Assembly (NCBI RefSeq): GCF_040438885.1
Contig: NZ_CP159218.1
Coordinates: 1,240,001-1,304,000, forward strand
Length of the DNA: 64,000 nt
Reading direction: 5' to 3'
DNA from: Nakamurella sp. A5-74
Lineage (GTDB): Bacteria > Actinomycetota > Actinomycetes > Mycobacteriales > Nakamurellaceae
In this document: positions 17,579 to 26,714 of the stretch, one piece after another
Layout of the letters: every line of letters begins with the position of its first letter
Numbering within the stretch: position 1 is the stretch's first letter
Position numbers and translations under genes: made by a program
Notes under the pieces: model-generated
Told to the model about the DNA's origin: nothing
The model's database searches: none
What the model saw: the letters and a program-made list of their open reading frames with translations, nothing else

Positions 17579-20500
17579 CCGCGCGGCAGCAGGATCCGCG
17601 GGTGGGGCGGACGATGCCGATGAACGCACTCGGCGACTTCGACGTGACCGGCGATCTGCCCTGGCAGGAGACCGTCGTCCTGGAGGCCAGCGCCGGCACG
17701 GGCAAGACCCACACCATCGCTTCCCTGGCTGCGCGTTATCTGGCCGAGGGGCGGGTCCGGCTCGAACACCTGATGTTGGTGACCTTCGGTCGTTCGGCGA
17801 CCCAGGAGTTGCGGGACCGGGTCAGGGGTCGGTTGACGGAGCTGGAACAGGCGCTGCGACTGCCGAAGGTCCCCAGCGCGGATGAAGTGGCCACCCTGCT
17901 CCGGCAGGGCACGCCCGAGGAACTCGCCCAGCGGCAGCGCAATCTCGCCACCGCGCTCGCCTCCTTCGACGAGGCCACCATCGCCACCACCCACTCGTTC
18001 TGCCAACGGATGCTGGACGGGCTGGGGATCGCGGCCGACCACGATCCGGGTGCGGTGCTGCTGGAGAACTCCGACGACGTGCTCGCGCAGGTGGTCGGGG
18101 ACGACTACCTCCGGCGGTTCGCGCCGTTCGACGACCGCCCGTTCGACGCGAGTACCGCCCGGCAGATCGCCAGGGCGGCAACGGGAATGAGCATGGCTCG
18201 GCTCGAGCCGGCGATGGCCGTCGATCCACGATCGCGCCCGAGGGTCGAGTTCGCCGAGGGTATCCGGGAGCTCTTCGACGTTCGCAAACGGGAACTGCAC
18301 GCCCTGGACTTCGACGACCTGCAGGTGCGTCTCGCCGAAGCGCTCGTACACCCGGTGCGGGGTGGCGCCGCCCGGGACCTGGTGCGCGCCAACTTCCACG
18401 TGGTGCTGGTCGATGAGTTCCAGGACACCGATCCGGTGCAGTGGGAGATCCTCCGGACGGCCTTCCACGGGCATTCGACGTTGGTGTTGATCGGCGATCC
18501 GAAACAGGCGATCTACGCCTTCCGGGGCGCCGACGTACACACCTACCTGCGGGCGGCACGACTCGCGAGCCGGCAGTTCACGCTGGGGACCAACTGGCGC
18601 AGCGATGCACCGCTGGTCCGTGCGCTCGACAGCCTGTGGAACGCCGTCAACCTCGGCCACCCGGACATCACGGTCAGGGCCATCGAGGCCGCTCGTCCGA
18701 CGAGCAGGCTGATCGTCCCGGGCCGCAGCGCGCCGCTGCGGATCCGTCGGGTACCCCGCTCCAGCGGCACGATGACGACGACGGGCTACCTCACCTCCAC
18801 GGCGGCGATGACGGCGATCGTGCGCGACCTGGCGTCCGAGATCGTCACCCTGCTCGAGTCGGGTGCCACCGTGATCGACCCGGCAGCCGGACCCGACGCC
18901 CCGCCGAGACCCATCTCGCCGTCCGACATCGCAGTGCTGGTGCGCACCAACAAGGAGGGTGAAGCAGCGCGGAATGCGTTGCAGCGTGCCAGGATCCCGG
19001 CGGTACTGACCGGCAACACCAGTGTCTTCAGCTCGGTCGCCGCCGAGGCCTGGGACACCCTGCTGCACTGCCTGCAGGCACCCAACAGGGCCGATCGTGC
19101 GCGGCGGGTGGCGCTGACGCCCTTCGTGGGATGGACGGCGCCGCAGACCGCTGCTGCCGACCAGCAGCAGATCGAGGACCTGATCGACCGGATCCGTGGC
19201 TGGGCAGCGGTCTTCGCCGACGGTGGGGTTGCTGCCCTGCTCGAAGCAGTCGGTGCCGCCGGTCTCGCGACGCGGGTGTTGGCCAGTGCCGACGGCGACC
19301 GACTGCTGACCGACATCCGTCATCTGGCCCAGGTGATGAACGGGGCCGCCAGGGACGAACACCTCGGGCCGGCCGCGCTGCTCGAGTGGTTGCGGCGGCG
19401 GCGCGAGACGGCCGAGCGGGACGCGAGCGACGAGCTCAGTCGCCGGCTGTCGACCGAGGCCCAGGCAGTCCAGGTGCTGACCGTGCACCGGAGCAAGGGT
19501 CTGGAGTTCGGAGCGGTCTTCGCTCCGTTCGCCTGGACGCTGTGGTTGCCCGACGAGCCCGACCCGCTCCGACTGCACGACGACGAGGGGAACCAACTGC
19601 TGGACGTCGGCGGCACCTCGGGTGCCGGGCATGCGGCCCGACTTGCTCGCGGTCAGCAGGAGGCTCTGGGGGAGGAGTTGCGTCTGCTGTACGTGACCTT
19701 CACCCGGGCACGTTCGCTGCTGGTCACCTGGTGGGCGCCCGGCTGGAACGCCAAGCAGTCCCCGCTGCACCGGCTGTTGTTCGGCGAGCTGACCCAGGGC
19801 ACTCTGCCGTCCCAGGTGCCGGTGCCGTCCGACGCCGATGCCCAGCGCAGGTTCGCCGAGATCGCCACGGCGGCTGGAGGTCTGATCGAGATCGAGACCG
19901 CAGACCCGGTGCGCCGACCGATGCTGACGGTCCGCGAGATCGAGCCGGTGGCGCTCTCTGCCCGCAGCTTCGACCGCGCCGTCGACACCACCTGGCGGCG
20001 TACGTCGTACTCCGGTCTCACTGCTGCAGCGCACAGCGCGCACTACGACGGTGCCGACCCGCACGCGGATACCGTTGCAGGGCAGGGTGATCCGGCACTG
20101 CGCGACCAGCAGGAGGGTGACGATCCGACCGCCGCGCTCGACACTGCAGAGACCGGCAGCGAGCCTGCCGAGATCGGTGTCGACGACGAACCCGAGATCG
20201 GCTCCGAGACGGTCGGCGGCAGCACTCGGACGGTTGCCGGCGGTGCGGACGGCGGTGCCGCAGCACCCGGTGACGCGCGGGAGGCGGAGCTGCGGGCCAT
20301 CGGCTCACCGCTGGAAGCCTTCCCCGGTGGTACCGCCTTCGGCACCGTCGTGCACGAGGTGCTCGAGTACCTGGACACCACCGCCGCCGATCTCCCCGCC
20401 GAACTGCGGGCGCACTGCAGCAGAGTGCTCGGACCGCGCAGCGGAGAGGGTCTGGACCCGGAACTGCTGGCCGCAGCGCTCGAGCCGGTTTTCGCCACGC

Positions 20501-21165
20501 CGCTCGGAGCGCTGGCCGAGCAGCGCACCCTCGCCGACTTCACGCCTGCCGACCGGCTGGCGGAGATGTCGTTCGAGCTGCCGTTGGCCGGCGGCGACGC
20601 GCCGGTCCGTGCCGGTGCGGTCGGTGCCGGTGCGGTCGGTGCCGGTGCGACGCTGGCCGAGATGGCCCAGGTCTGGCAGGAGGCCGTCGAGGACGGTGAT
20701 CCGCTCGCCGACTATCCGCGGTTGCTCGAGGACCGGTTGTTGTCCGGTGATGAGCTGCGGGGGTATCTGACCGGCAGCATCGATGCCGTGCTGCGGGTGC
20801 GTGACGGCGCGGGCACCCCCCGATACCTGGTGGCCGATTACAAGACCAACCGTCTCGGGACGCCCGGAGAAGCGTTGACCGCGTGGGACTACCGCCCAGA
20901 GGCGATGGCCGAGGCGATGTCGGTCGTGCACTATCCGCTGCAGGCGATACTCTACACGGTCGCCCTGCACCGCTACCTGACCTGGCGTCAGCCGGGCTAC
21001 GACCCGGACGTCCACCTCGGTGGCTCGCTGTACCTGTTCGTCCGCGGGATGAGTGGACCGCAGACCCCCGTCGTCGACGGGATGCCCTGCGGCGTGTTCG
21101 CCTGGCGACCGTCGTCCCGCATCGTGCTCGCCGTCTCGGATCTGCTCGCGGGAGATCGACGATGA
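17575..21165 (+). CDS. recB: exodeoxyribonuclease V subunit beta
   Basis: 1196 residues from the overlapping GTG. Walker A EASAGTGKTHT at residues 37-47 and helicase motif II in VLVDEFQDTDPVQWEIL mark a UvrD-type 3'-5' helicase; QVLTVHRSKGLEF is motif V. A low-complexity acidic/Gly-rich linker at residues ~820-905 joins the helicase to the C-terminal nuclease, with catalytic residues in YLVADYKTNRLG. A short AGAVGAGAVGAGA repeat lies near residue 1015. It unwinds and degrades broken ends and loads RecA. Stop overlaps the recD start (ATGA). Confidence 0.95.
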   Translation: MTARQQDPRVGRTMPMNALGDFDVTGDLPWQETVVLEASAGTGKTHTIASLAARYLAEGRVRLEHLMLVTFGRSATQELRDRVRGRLTELEQALRLPKVPSADEVATLLRQGTPEELAQRQRNLATALASFDEATIATTHSFCQRMLDGLGIAADHDPGAVLLENSDDVLAQVVGDDYLRRFAPFDDRPFDASTARQIARAATGMSMARLEPAMAVDPRSRPRVEFAEGIRELFDVRKRELHALDFDDLQVRLAEALVHPVRGGAARDLVRANFHVVLVDEFQDTDPVQWEILRTAFHGHSTLVLIGDPKQAIYAFRGADVHTYLRAARLASRQFTLGTNWRSDAPLVRALDSLWNAVNLGHPDITVRAIEAARPTSRLIVPGRSAPLRIRRVPRSSGTMTTTGYLTSTAAMTAIVRDLASEIVTLLESGATVIDPAAGPDAPPRPISPSDIAVLVRTNKEGEAARNALQRARIPAVLTGNTSVFSSVAAEAWDTLLHCLQAPNRADRARRVALTPFVGWTAPQTAAADQQQIEDLIDRIRGWAAVFADGGVAALLEAVGAAGLATRVLASADGDRLLTDIRHLAQVMNGAARDEHLGPAALLEWLRRRRETAERDASDELSRRLSTEAQAVQVLTVHRSKGLEFGAVFAPFAWTLWLPDEPDPLRLHDDEGNQLLDVGGTSGAGHAARLARGQQEALGEELRLLYVTFTRARSLLVTWWAPGWNAKQSPLHRLLFGELTQGTLPSQVPVPSDADAQRRFAEIATAAGGLIEIETADPVRRPMLTVREIEPVALSARSFDRAVDTTWRRTSYSGLTAAAHSAHYDGADPHADTVAGQGDPALRDQQEGDDPTAALDTAETGSEPAEIGVDDEPEIGSETVGGSTRTVAGGADGGAAAPGDAREAELRAIGSPLEAFPGGTAFGTVVHEVLEYLDTTAADLPAELRAHCSRVLGPRSGEGLDPELLAAALEPVFATPLGALAEQRTLADFTPADRLAEMSFELPLAGGDAPVRAGAVGAGAVGAGATLAEMAQVWQEAVEDGDPLADYPRLLEDRLLSGDELRGYLTGSIDAVLRVRDGAGTPRYLVADYKTNRLGTPGEALTAWDYRPEAMAEAMSVVHYPLQAILYTVALHRYLTWRQPGYDPDVHLGGSLYLFVRGMSGPQTPVVDGMPCGVFAWRPSSRIVLAVSDLLAGDRR

Positions 21166-23213
21166 CCCGTCCGACCGCTGCCAGGATCCGCGACGAGTTC
21201 GCCGTCGATCGGGTCCGAGCGCCGATGGCAGACACGCTGGCCGCGTTCAACGACGCAGAGGTGCTGATCGCGGCGGACGTACATGTCGCACGACAGCTGG
21301 GCCTGCTCGCCGGGGAGACCGACGACGACGTGCTGTTGGCCGTCGCGCTCGCGGTGCGCGCCGTCCGGCAGGGGTCGGTCTGTGTCGACCTGTTCACCGT
21401 TCGGGACGCCGTCCTGGGCGAGAGCGCCGACGTGGCCGACCTCCCGGTCGCCGGCGCAGACGACCACGAGGTCGGGGATCCCGAGCTGGCCCGGCAGTTG
21501 GCCCGCCAGTACGCGCTGGACTGGCCGGATGCGGAGCGGTGGCGTGCCCTGGTCACAGCCAGTGCACTGGTCGAGGTCTGCCCCGATGACGCCGTACCGC
21601 CGGCCGACGGCGGGCCCGGCCGACCGCTGCGCTGGTTCGGTGGCCGCCTCTACCTCGATCGCTACTGGCGGCAGGAACGTGCCGTCGCCGCCGAGCTCGT
21701 CACCAGGATGTCCGTCCCGGACGACGCGCTGGACGAGCAGACCATCATCCGGCGGACCGCAGCGATCCAGCGGCTGTTCCCCGAACCGGAGAACGAGAGT
21801 CGTCAGCGGATCGGAGCCGCGGTCAGCGCGTCCCGGCGGCTCGCCGTGCTGGCCGGAGGTCCTGGCACCGGCAAGACCACCGCCGTGGCCAGGATGATCG
21901 CCGTGCTGGCCGACCGGGAAGGCCCGGCTCCCCGGATCGCGTTGGCAGCGCCCACCGGCAAGGCTGCTGCCCGGCTGGGTCAGGCGGTCCGCGACGAGAT
22001 CGCCACCTTCTCGGTCGGCGACCGCGCACGCATCGGCGACGTCCAGGCCTCCACCCTGCACCGCTTGCTCGGGTGGCGGCCGGGATCGCGCTCAAGGTTC
22101 AAACACGATGCACGGCAGCATCTTCCGCACGATGTGGTGGTGGTCGACGAGTCGTCGATGGTCCCGCTCACCATGATGGCCCGGCTGCTGGAGGCGCTGC
22201 GGCCAGAGGCGCGGCTGCTGTTGGTGGGGGATCCCGATCAGCTCGCCTCCGTCGAGGCCGGGGCGGTGCTGGGCGACATCGTCGCGCGGGCCGAGGCGTT
22301 GGACCGTGCCGGAGACTCCGGCGGGGGTCGTGCCGGCGTGCCCGGCGCCGATGACCTGCTCGGCCGACTGTGTCCGGTCGACGAGCCGACGCTGGACGAT
22401 GTCGATCGACGTGCTGCCGCTGCCGGGGTGACCCGGCTCACCCACCGGTTCCGTTTCGGGGAGGAGATCGGCAGGCTGGCCGATGCCATCCGCCGCGGCG
22501 ACGCGGACCAGGCGATCGCCGTCCTGGGCGCCGGCGGCAGCAGGATCGACTGGGTCGACCGGGAGGCGGACGAGCGCGATCCGGCGATGGCGGAACTGCG
22601 GGACGACGTCGTCCGCGCGGCGCGCACGCTGACCGCCGCTGCCCTGGACGGCGACGTCGTGCAGGCGCTCCGGGCGATGGACGAGCACCGGCTGCTGTGC
22701 GCGCACCGGTCCGGGCCGTTCGGCGCTGCCTGGTGGGCCCGGGTCATCCAGCGCTGGATCGCCGCCGACCGGGCGGTCCGCGGTGAACCTCTGACCGCGA
22801 CGGATCGCCGGACCGGTGCCGATTCCTGGTGGGAGCCGGGGCGTCCGCTGCTGATCACCGACAACGACTACGAGCTCGGCCTGTTCAACGGCGACACCGG
22901 AGTGGTGATCAAGGACGGGCAGCAGGGCTTGGTCGCGGCGTTCGGCGATGCACGCGACCCGGTGACGGTCCGGCCCGGCCGGCTCAGCGGAGTGCAGAGC
23001 GTCTATGCGATGACCATCCACAAGAGCCAGGGCAGTCAGTTCAAGGCGGTGACGGTGATCCTGCCGCCCGCGCAGTCGCCGTTGCTGACCAGGGAGCTGC
23101 TGTACACCGCAGCCACCAGAGCCTCCGAGCGCGTCCGCATCATCGGCAGCGCGCACGCGGTCCGCACCGCCATCGCCCGTCCGGTCTCGCGGGCCTCCGG
23201 CCTGCGCGGCTGA
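21162..23213 (+). CDS. recD: exodeoxyribonuclease V subunit alpha
   Basis: 683 residues starting at the ATG that overlaps the recB stop. An N-terminal domain of ~200 residues precedes Walker A AGGPGTGKTTAVARM at residues 231-245. Walker B is VVVDESSMVPLTMM, and the last SF1 motif is SVYAMTIHKSQGSQFKAV followed by ELLYTAATRA near the C-terminus. It is the 5'-3' helicase of RecBCD. The order recC-recB-recD with overlaps at both junctions shows a single coupled operon. The start is unambiguous from the overlap even though the frame is open further upstream. Confidence 0.95.
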   Translation: MTRPTAARIRDEFAVDRVRAPMADTLAAFNDAEVLIAADVHVARQLGLLAGETDDDVLLAVALAVRAVRQGSVCVDLFTVRDAVLGESADVADLPVAGADDHEVGDPELARQLARQYALDWPDAERWRALVTASALVEVCPDDAVPPADGGPGRPLRWFGGRLYLDRYWRQERAVAAELVTRMSVPDDALDEQTIIRRTAAIQRLFPEPENESRQRIGAAVSASRRLAVLAGGPGTGKTTAVARMIAVLADREGPAPRIALAAPTGKAAARLGQAVRDEIATFSVGDRARIGDVQASTLHRLLGWRPGSRSRFKHDARQHLPHDVVVVDESSMVPLTMMARLLEALRPEARLLLVGDPDQLASVEAGAVLGDIVARAEALDRAGDSGGGRAGVPGADDLLGRLCPVDEPTLDDVDRRAAAAGVTRLTHRFRFGEEIGRLADAIRRGDADQAIAVLGAGGSRIDWVDREADERDPAMAELRDDVVRAARTLTAAALDGDVVQALRAMDEHRLLCAHRSGPFGAAWWARVIQRWIAADRAVRGEPLTATDRRTGADSWWEPGRPLLITDNDYELGLFNGDTGVVIKDGQQGLVAAFGDARDPVTVRPGRLSGVQSVYAMTIHKSQGSQFKAVTVILPPAQSPLLTRELLYTAATRASERVRIIGSAHAVRTAIARPVSRASGLRG

Positions 23214-23322
23214 GCGGACGCCGGCGGAAACCCGATGTCGCCCGGGCAGTTCGGTCCGTAGGGTCGCACCCGGCTCCGGCAACCGGCGGGAGTGTCGTCC
23301 CGCCCCGGGGAGGCTGTCCCCC

Positions 23323-23570
23323 ACGTTCGCGGGCTCAGCGGTCGCGAAGGCCTGACGTTCGCGGTCCTGACGGTCGCTTAGGCCTGACGTTCGCGGTCCT
23401 GATGGTCGCGAAGGCCTGACGTTCGCGGTCCTGACGGTCGCTTAGGCCCGACGTTCGCGGTCCTGACGGTCGCTCAGGCCTGACGTTCGCGGTCCTGACG
23501 GTCGCTTAGGCCTCACGTTCGCGGTCCTGATGGTCGCTCGGCCCCGACGTTCGCGGACTCAGCGGTCGCC
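23323..23570. repeat. 32-bp tandem repeat array, eight copies
   Basis: Eight tandem units with an exact 32-bp period start at 23323, each beginning ACGTTCGCGG. The variable middle reads TCCTGACGGTCGC or GCTCAGCGGTCGC, and the end varies among TTAGGCCTG, GAAGGCCTG and TCAGGCCTG. The first and last units share the CTCAG variant, so the array has matched edges. It fills most of the 409-bp gap between recD and rtcB; the remainder (23214-23322) shows nothing further. No spacers, not CRISPR. It may lie in the rtcB leader. Confidence 0.92.
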
Positions 23571-23622
23571 ATCCTCTGTCCGAAGCACATCATTGCCGCA
23601 CCACTGTCACGGAAGGAACACC

Positions 23623-24792
23623 ATGCAGTACCTGAACGACAAGCTGCTGAGCTGGGCGTCGATCATCGACGACCTCACCCTCGAGCAGGCGAAGCAGACG
23701 GCGCAGCTCGACATCGTGTCGCCGTACCTCGCGCTGATGCCCGATGCCCACCTGGGCAAGGGCGCCACCGTCGGTTCGGTGATTCCCACCCGCGAGGCGA
23801 TCATCCCGGCCGCGGTCGGCGTCGACATCGGCTGCGGGATGCGGGCGGTCCGGACCCAGTTCAGCGTCGCTGACCTGGCCGGACGCGATCTCGCGGCGCT
23901 GCGGCACTCGATCGAGCGCAGCATCCCGCTGTCCGCCGGACGGCACAACCACCGCATCGAGTCGACGGCGGAGCCCCGGATCGCTGAGCTCGAGGCGCTG
24001 GCCGGCGATCTGCTCGACACCATCCAGTCGCGGAGCAAGAACTGGCGGCATCAGCTGGGATCGCTCGGCTCCGGCAATCATTTCATCGAGGTGACGGCCG
24101 ACGAGACCGGACGGATCTGGTTGTTCCTGCACTCGGGGTCGCGTGGCGTCGGCAACCGGATCGCCCAGCACCACATCGGGGTCGCTCGGAAGTCCATGGC
24201 GGACAACCGGATCGAGCTGCCGGACCGTGATCTTGCCTACCTGGTCGCGGGGACCGAGGAGTTCGACGCCTATCTGGCCGAGCTCACCTGGGCCCAGCGG
24301 TTCGCCGCGCTCAACCGGGACGAGATGATGGAACGGGTCGTGCGAGCGCTGTCGTACTGGATCGGTAGCGAGGTGGAGGTGTCCGAGGATCTCGGCTGCC
24401 ACCACAACTACACCGCCCGGGAGACGCACCACGGCGAGCTGCTGTGGGTGTCCCGCAAGGGCGCCATCAACGCCGAGGTCGGCATGCCAGGGCTGATCCC
24501 CGGATCGATGGGCACGGCCTCGTACGTGGTGTCCGGCAAGGGGAATGCGCAGTCCCTCTGCAGCGCACCGCACGGTGCGGGCCGGGCGTACTCGCGGACC
24601 AAGGCCCGCAAAACCTTCTCCGTCGAGGATCTGCGAGCAGCGATGGTGGGGATCGAGTACCGCGACACCGATGCCTTCGTCGACGAGATCCCCGGTGCGT
24701 ACAAGGACATCGACCAGGTGATGGCCGATGCCGCAGATCTGGTCGAGGTCCGGCACACCTTGCACCAGTTGGTGAACGTGAAAGGGGACTAG
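23623..24792 (+). CDS. rtcB: RtcB family RNA-splicing ligase
   Basis: 389 residues, close to the usual ~400. Metal and nucleotide residues are visible in order: GVDIGCGM (Asp/Cys), LGSGNHFIEV (His), EDLGCHHNYTARE (His), and the guanylylated His near residue 317 in CSAPHGAGRAYSR. RtcB seals RNA 2',3'-cyclic phosphate or 3'-phosphate ends to 5'-OH ends with GTP and Mn2+, in tRNA repair or after toxin cleavage. The ATG at 23623 has a GGAAGGA ribosome site 6 nt upstream. No archease gene or RtcR regulator is adjacent. A strong hairpin follows within 15 bp. Confidence 0.9.
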   Translation: MQYLNDKLLSWASIIDDLTLEQAKQTAQLDIVSPYLALMPDAHLGKGATVGSVIPTREAIIPAAVGVDIGCGMRAVRTQFSVADLAGRDLAALRHSIERSIPLSAGRHNHRIESTAEPRIAELEALAGDLLDTIQSRSKNWRHQLGSLGSGNHFIEVTADETGRIWLFLHSGSRGVGNRIAQHHIGVARKSMADNRIELPDRDLAYLVAGTEEFDAYLAELTWAQRFAALNRDEMMERVVRALSYWIGSEVEVSEDLGCHHNYTARETHHGELLWVSRKGAINAEVGMPGLIPGSMGTASYVVSGKGNAQSLCSAPHGAGRAYSRTKARKTFSVEDLRAAMVGIEYRDTDAFVDEIPGAYKDIDQVMADAADLVEVRHTLHQLVNVKGD

Positions 24793-24804
24793 GAGAGTCC
24801 CGCG

Positions 24805-24864
24805 TCACGAAGACAGCCCGGTCGATGTCCACTTCGGTGGACGTCGGCCGGGCTGTCGTCGTGA
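24805..24864. terminator. long UUCG-capped bidirectional hairpin terminator
   Basis: The arms 24812-24832 and 24837-24857 pair over 21 bp apart from two G-T type mismatches, and enclose the tetraloop TTCG flanked by C and G. The pairing continues outward as TCACGA...TCGTGA with one mismatch, giving a stem of about 27 bp that ends at the amidohydrolase stop codon. It sits between two convergent genes and lacks a T-tract on either strand. Confidence 0.85.
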
Positions 24865-26133
24865 TCAGCTGAAACGGCCGGCAACCAATCGACCGTCCTG
24901 CACGACCGCGGACAGGCGGGAGTCGGCGAGTGCTGAGATGTCATCCAGCGGGTCCTCGTCCAGGACGACAAGATCGGCAGCGGCACCCGGGATGATCTGG
25001 CCCAGCTCGCCGTCCCGCTGCAGCACGGTCGCGGCCACCGTCGTCGCCGCCCTGATGACGTCGATCGCCGGCTGGTGCTCGGCGCGGATGGCGAACTCGC
25101 GAGCCTGGTGGCGTTGCATGCCGCCCAGCAGGTCCGAGCCGTACGCCGGGTTCACCCCGGCGGCGTGCAGCAGTTGCAGGGCCCGGATCCCACCCTCGAG
25201 CACCGCGTCGACCTTGGCCACCGAGGCGGCCGGCACTCCCTGCTCGACGCCCTCGTCGGACAGTGCCCGGTACGTCACCAGGTTCATCGCGACGAACGCC
25301 TGATGGTGCTTGATGAGCTCAGCAGTCTCCTGGTCGATCAGGTTGCCGTGCTCGATGGTGCGGACCCCGGATTCCACCGCGCGCCGGATCGCCCGGGGTG
25401 TGTAGGCATGGGCGGCGACGTAGCGGTTGGCTGCCTCGGCCTCCTCGACGACGGCCCGGATCTCGTCGAGCGAGTACTGGGTGGAGTCGATGCGATCGGT
25501 CGGCGAGGCCACCCCGCCACTGACCATGATCTTCAGGTGGTGGGCACCCTTGCGGAGCTCGTCGCGGGCGGCGAGACGCACCGCGTCCACCCCGTCGGCG
25601 ATCCGACTCAGCGACGGACAACACAGGTGATCGACATTCCCCGTGCGGCCCGGACCGCGGTCGTCACCGTGACCTCCGGTCTGGGACAACGCCTTTCCGC
25701 CGAAGAAGATCTTCGGCGCACGCAGCAGCCCCTCACGTTGGGCTCGGTGGATCCCGAAATCCGCACCGGCCATGTCCCGCACGGTGGTGAAGCCGCGATC
25801 CAGCATCCGGCCCATCAACACGGCGGCTCCGAACATGACGTACGACGACGGGGAGTCCACCAGTTGCGACAGGTCGGCGTCGACGGCCAGCACGTGCACG
25901 TGACAGTCGATCAGGCCCGGCAGCACGAACTTGCCGGTCAGGTCGATCCGCTCTGCCGACTCGTCGTCGTCCCGGGGGCCCGGTTCGCTGATCTGCACGA
26001 TCCGGCCGCCGGCCAGCCTGATGTCAGCGGTGCGCCAGGTTCCGGCGGCGACGTCGAGGTAGCGGGCCCCGGTGAGGATCCGGTCGGCGGGCGGACCGTC
26101 GAGCTCGTGGGCGGAGGTGGTGGGTTGCGTCAT
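24865..26133 (-). CDS. metal-dependent amidohydrolase (imidazolonepropionase / prolidase-like)
   Basis: 422 residues from the ATG at 26133, with a GGAAGG ribosome site. The amidohydrolase signature is complete: a beta-sandwich N-terminus ending GKFVLPGLIDCHVHVLAVDAD (HxH metal site), the following helix FTTVRDMAGADFGIHRA, His sites in YVAAHAYTPRAI and VRTIEHGNLID, and the late Asp in NPAYGSDLLGG. This subgroup is often labelled Xaa-Pro dipeptidase-like; the actual substrate is unknown. It is the third gene after the MFS transporter and GAF protein, so the transporter probably supplies its substrate. Confidence 0.88.
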   Translation of the reverse strand: MTQPTTSAHELDGPPADRILTGARYLDVAAGTWRTADIRLAGGRIVQISEPGPRDDDESAERIDLTGKFVLPGLIDCHVHVLAVDADLSQLVDSPSSYVMFGAAVLMGRMLDRGFTTVRDMAGADFGIHRAQREGLLRAPKIFFGGKALSQTGGHGDDRGPGRTGNVDHLCCPSLSRIADGVDAVRLAARDELRKGAHHLKIMVSGGVASPTDRIDSTQYSLDEIRAVVEEAEAANRYVAAHAYTPRAIRRAVESGVRTIEHGNLIDQETAELIKHHQAFVAMNLVTYRALSDEGVEQGVPAASVAKVDAVLEGGIRALQLLHAAGVNPAYGSDLLGGMQRHQAREFAIRAEHQPAIDVIRAATTVAATVLQRDGELGQIIPGAAADLVVLDEDPLDDISALADSRLSAVVQDGRLVAGRFS

Positions 26134-26222
26134 CGGAGTGCCTTCCTGCAGAAGCGGTGTGCGATCAGAAGTATCGGGTCGGGGGAGTGCGGCGGACTGC
26201 CCGGTCCGCAAGGCGGTCGGGG

Positions 26223-26714
26223 TCAGGCAGTCAGCACCGCGTACGCCGACCCGCGCGCGATCAGCTGGGCGGCGGCCACGTCGTCGTCACCGAACGAACC
26301 CGGTCCCGCCAGAATGCACAGCGTGGCGATCGTGCTGCCGTCGTCCACCACCGGAGCATTGACAAACGCGCCGCAGCCCAGCCGCTCGATCAGCGCGTGA
26401 TCGGAGAACGCCCGCTGGACGTCCGCCGCGGTGTTGCCGACGTAGGGCAGCTGGTGCTGCACGCACAGCTCGTGCCACTGCGGTGTCAGATCTGCCGCGG
26501 TGCTCTTGCGTCCACCGACCGGATAGTCCTCCGGTCGGGACGAATGGATCCGGCTCAGCGTGCCGTCGTCGTCCAGTCGCAGGACGGTGAACAGCAGGCT
26601 GGGCATCACGGCGGCGATCAGACGCTCCACCACGGCGAGTGAGGTGAACTCGTCGGGTCGACGATCCCGGTCGGCGGGGGGCCGGACGTCGTCGGTCGAG
26701 ATCTCCGACGACAT
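26223..26714 (-). CDS. GAF domain-containing protein
   Basis: 163 residues reading as one GAF domain: an N-terminal helix (EFTSLAVVERLIAAVMPSLLFTVLRLD), a mid-segment QLPYVGNTAADVQRAFSDHALIERLGCGAFVNAPVV, and the C-terminal strand-helix IATLCILAGPGSFGDDDVAAAQLIARG. GAF domains bind small molecules; no output domain is present. The ATG at 26714 overlaps the MFS stop (TGATG); a GTG one codon earlier is possible. Stand-alone GAF proteins beside amidohydrolase and transporter genes recur in actinobacterial and proteobacterial catabolic clusters, but the job is unproved. Confidence 0.8.
   Translation of the reverse strand: MSSEISTDDVRPPADRDRRPDEFTSLAVVERLIAAVMPSLLFTVLRLDDDGTLSRIHSSRPEDYPVGGRKSTAADLTPQWHELCVQHQLPYVGNTAADVQRAFSDHALIERLGCGAFVNAPVVDDGSTIATLCILAGPGSFGDDDVAAAQLIARGSAYAVLTA

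Noticed and set aside
23323-23570. CRISPR-like array upstream of rtcB
   Set aside because: Units are contiguous 32-bp repeats with no unique spacers and no cas genes nearby.
25075-26400. 441-residue plus-strand frame
   Set aside because: Antisense of the amidohydrolase and GAF genes; no motif.
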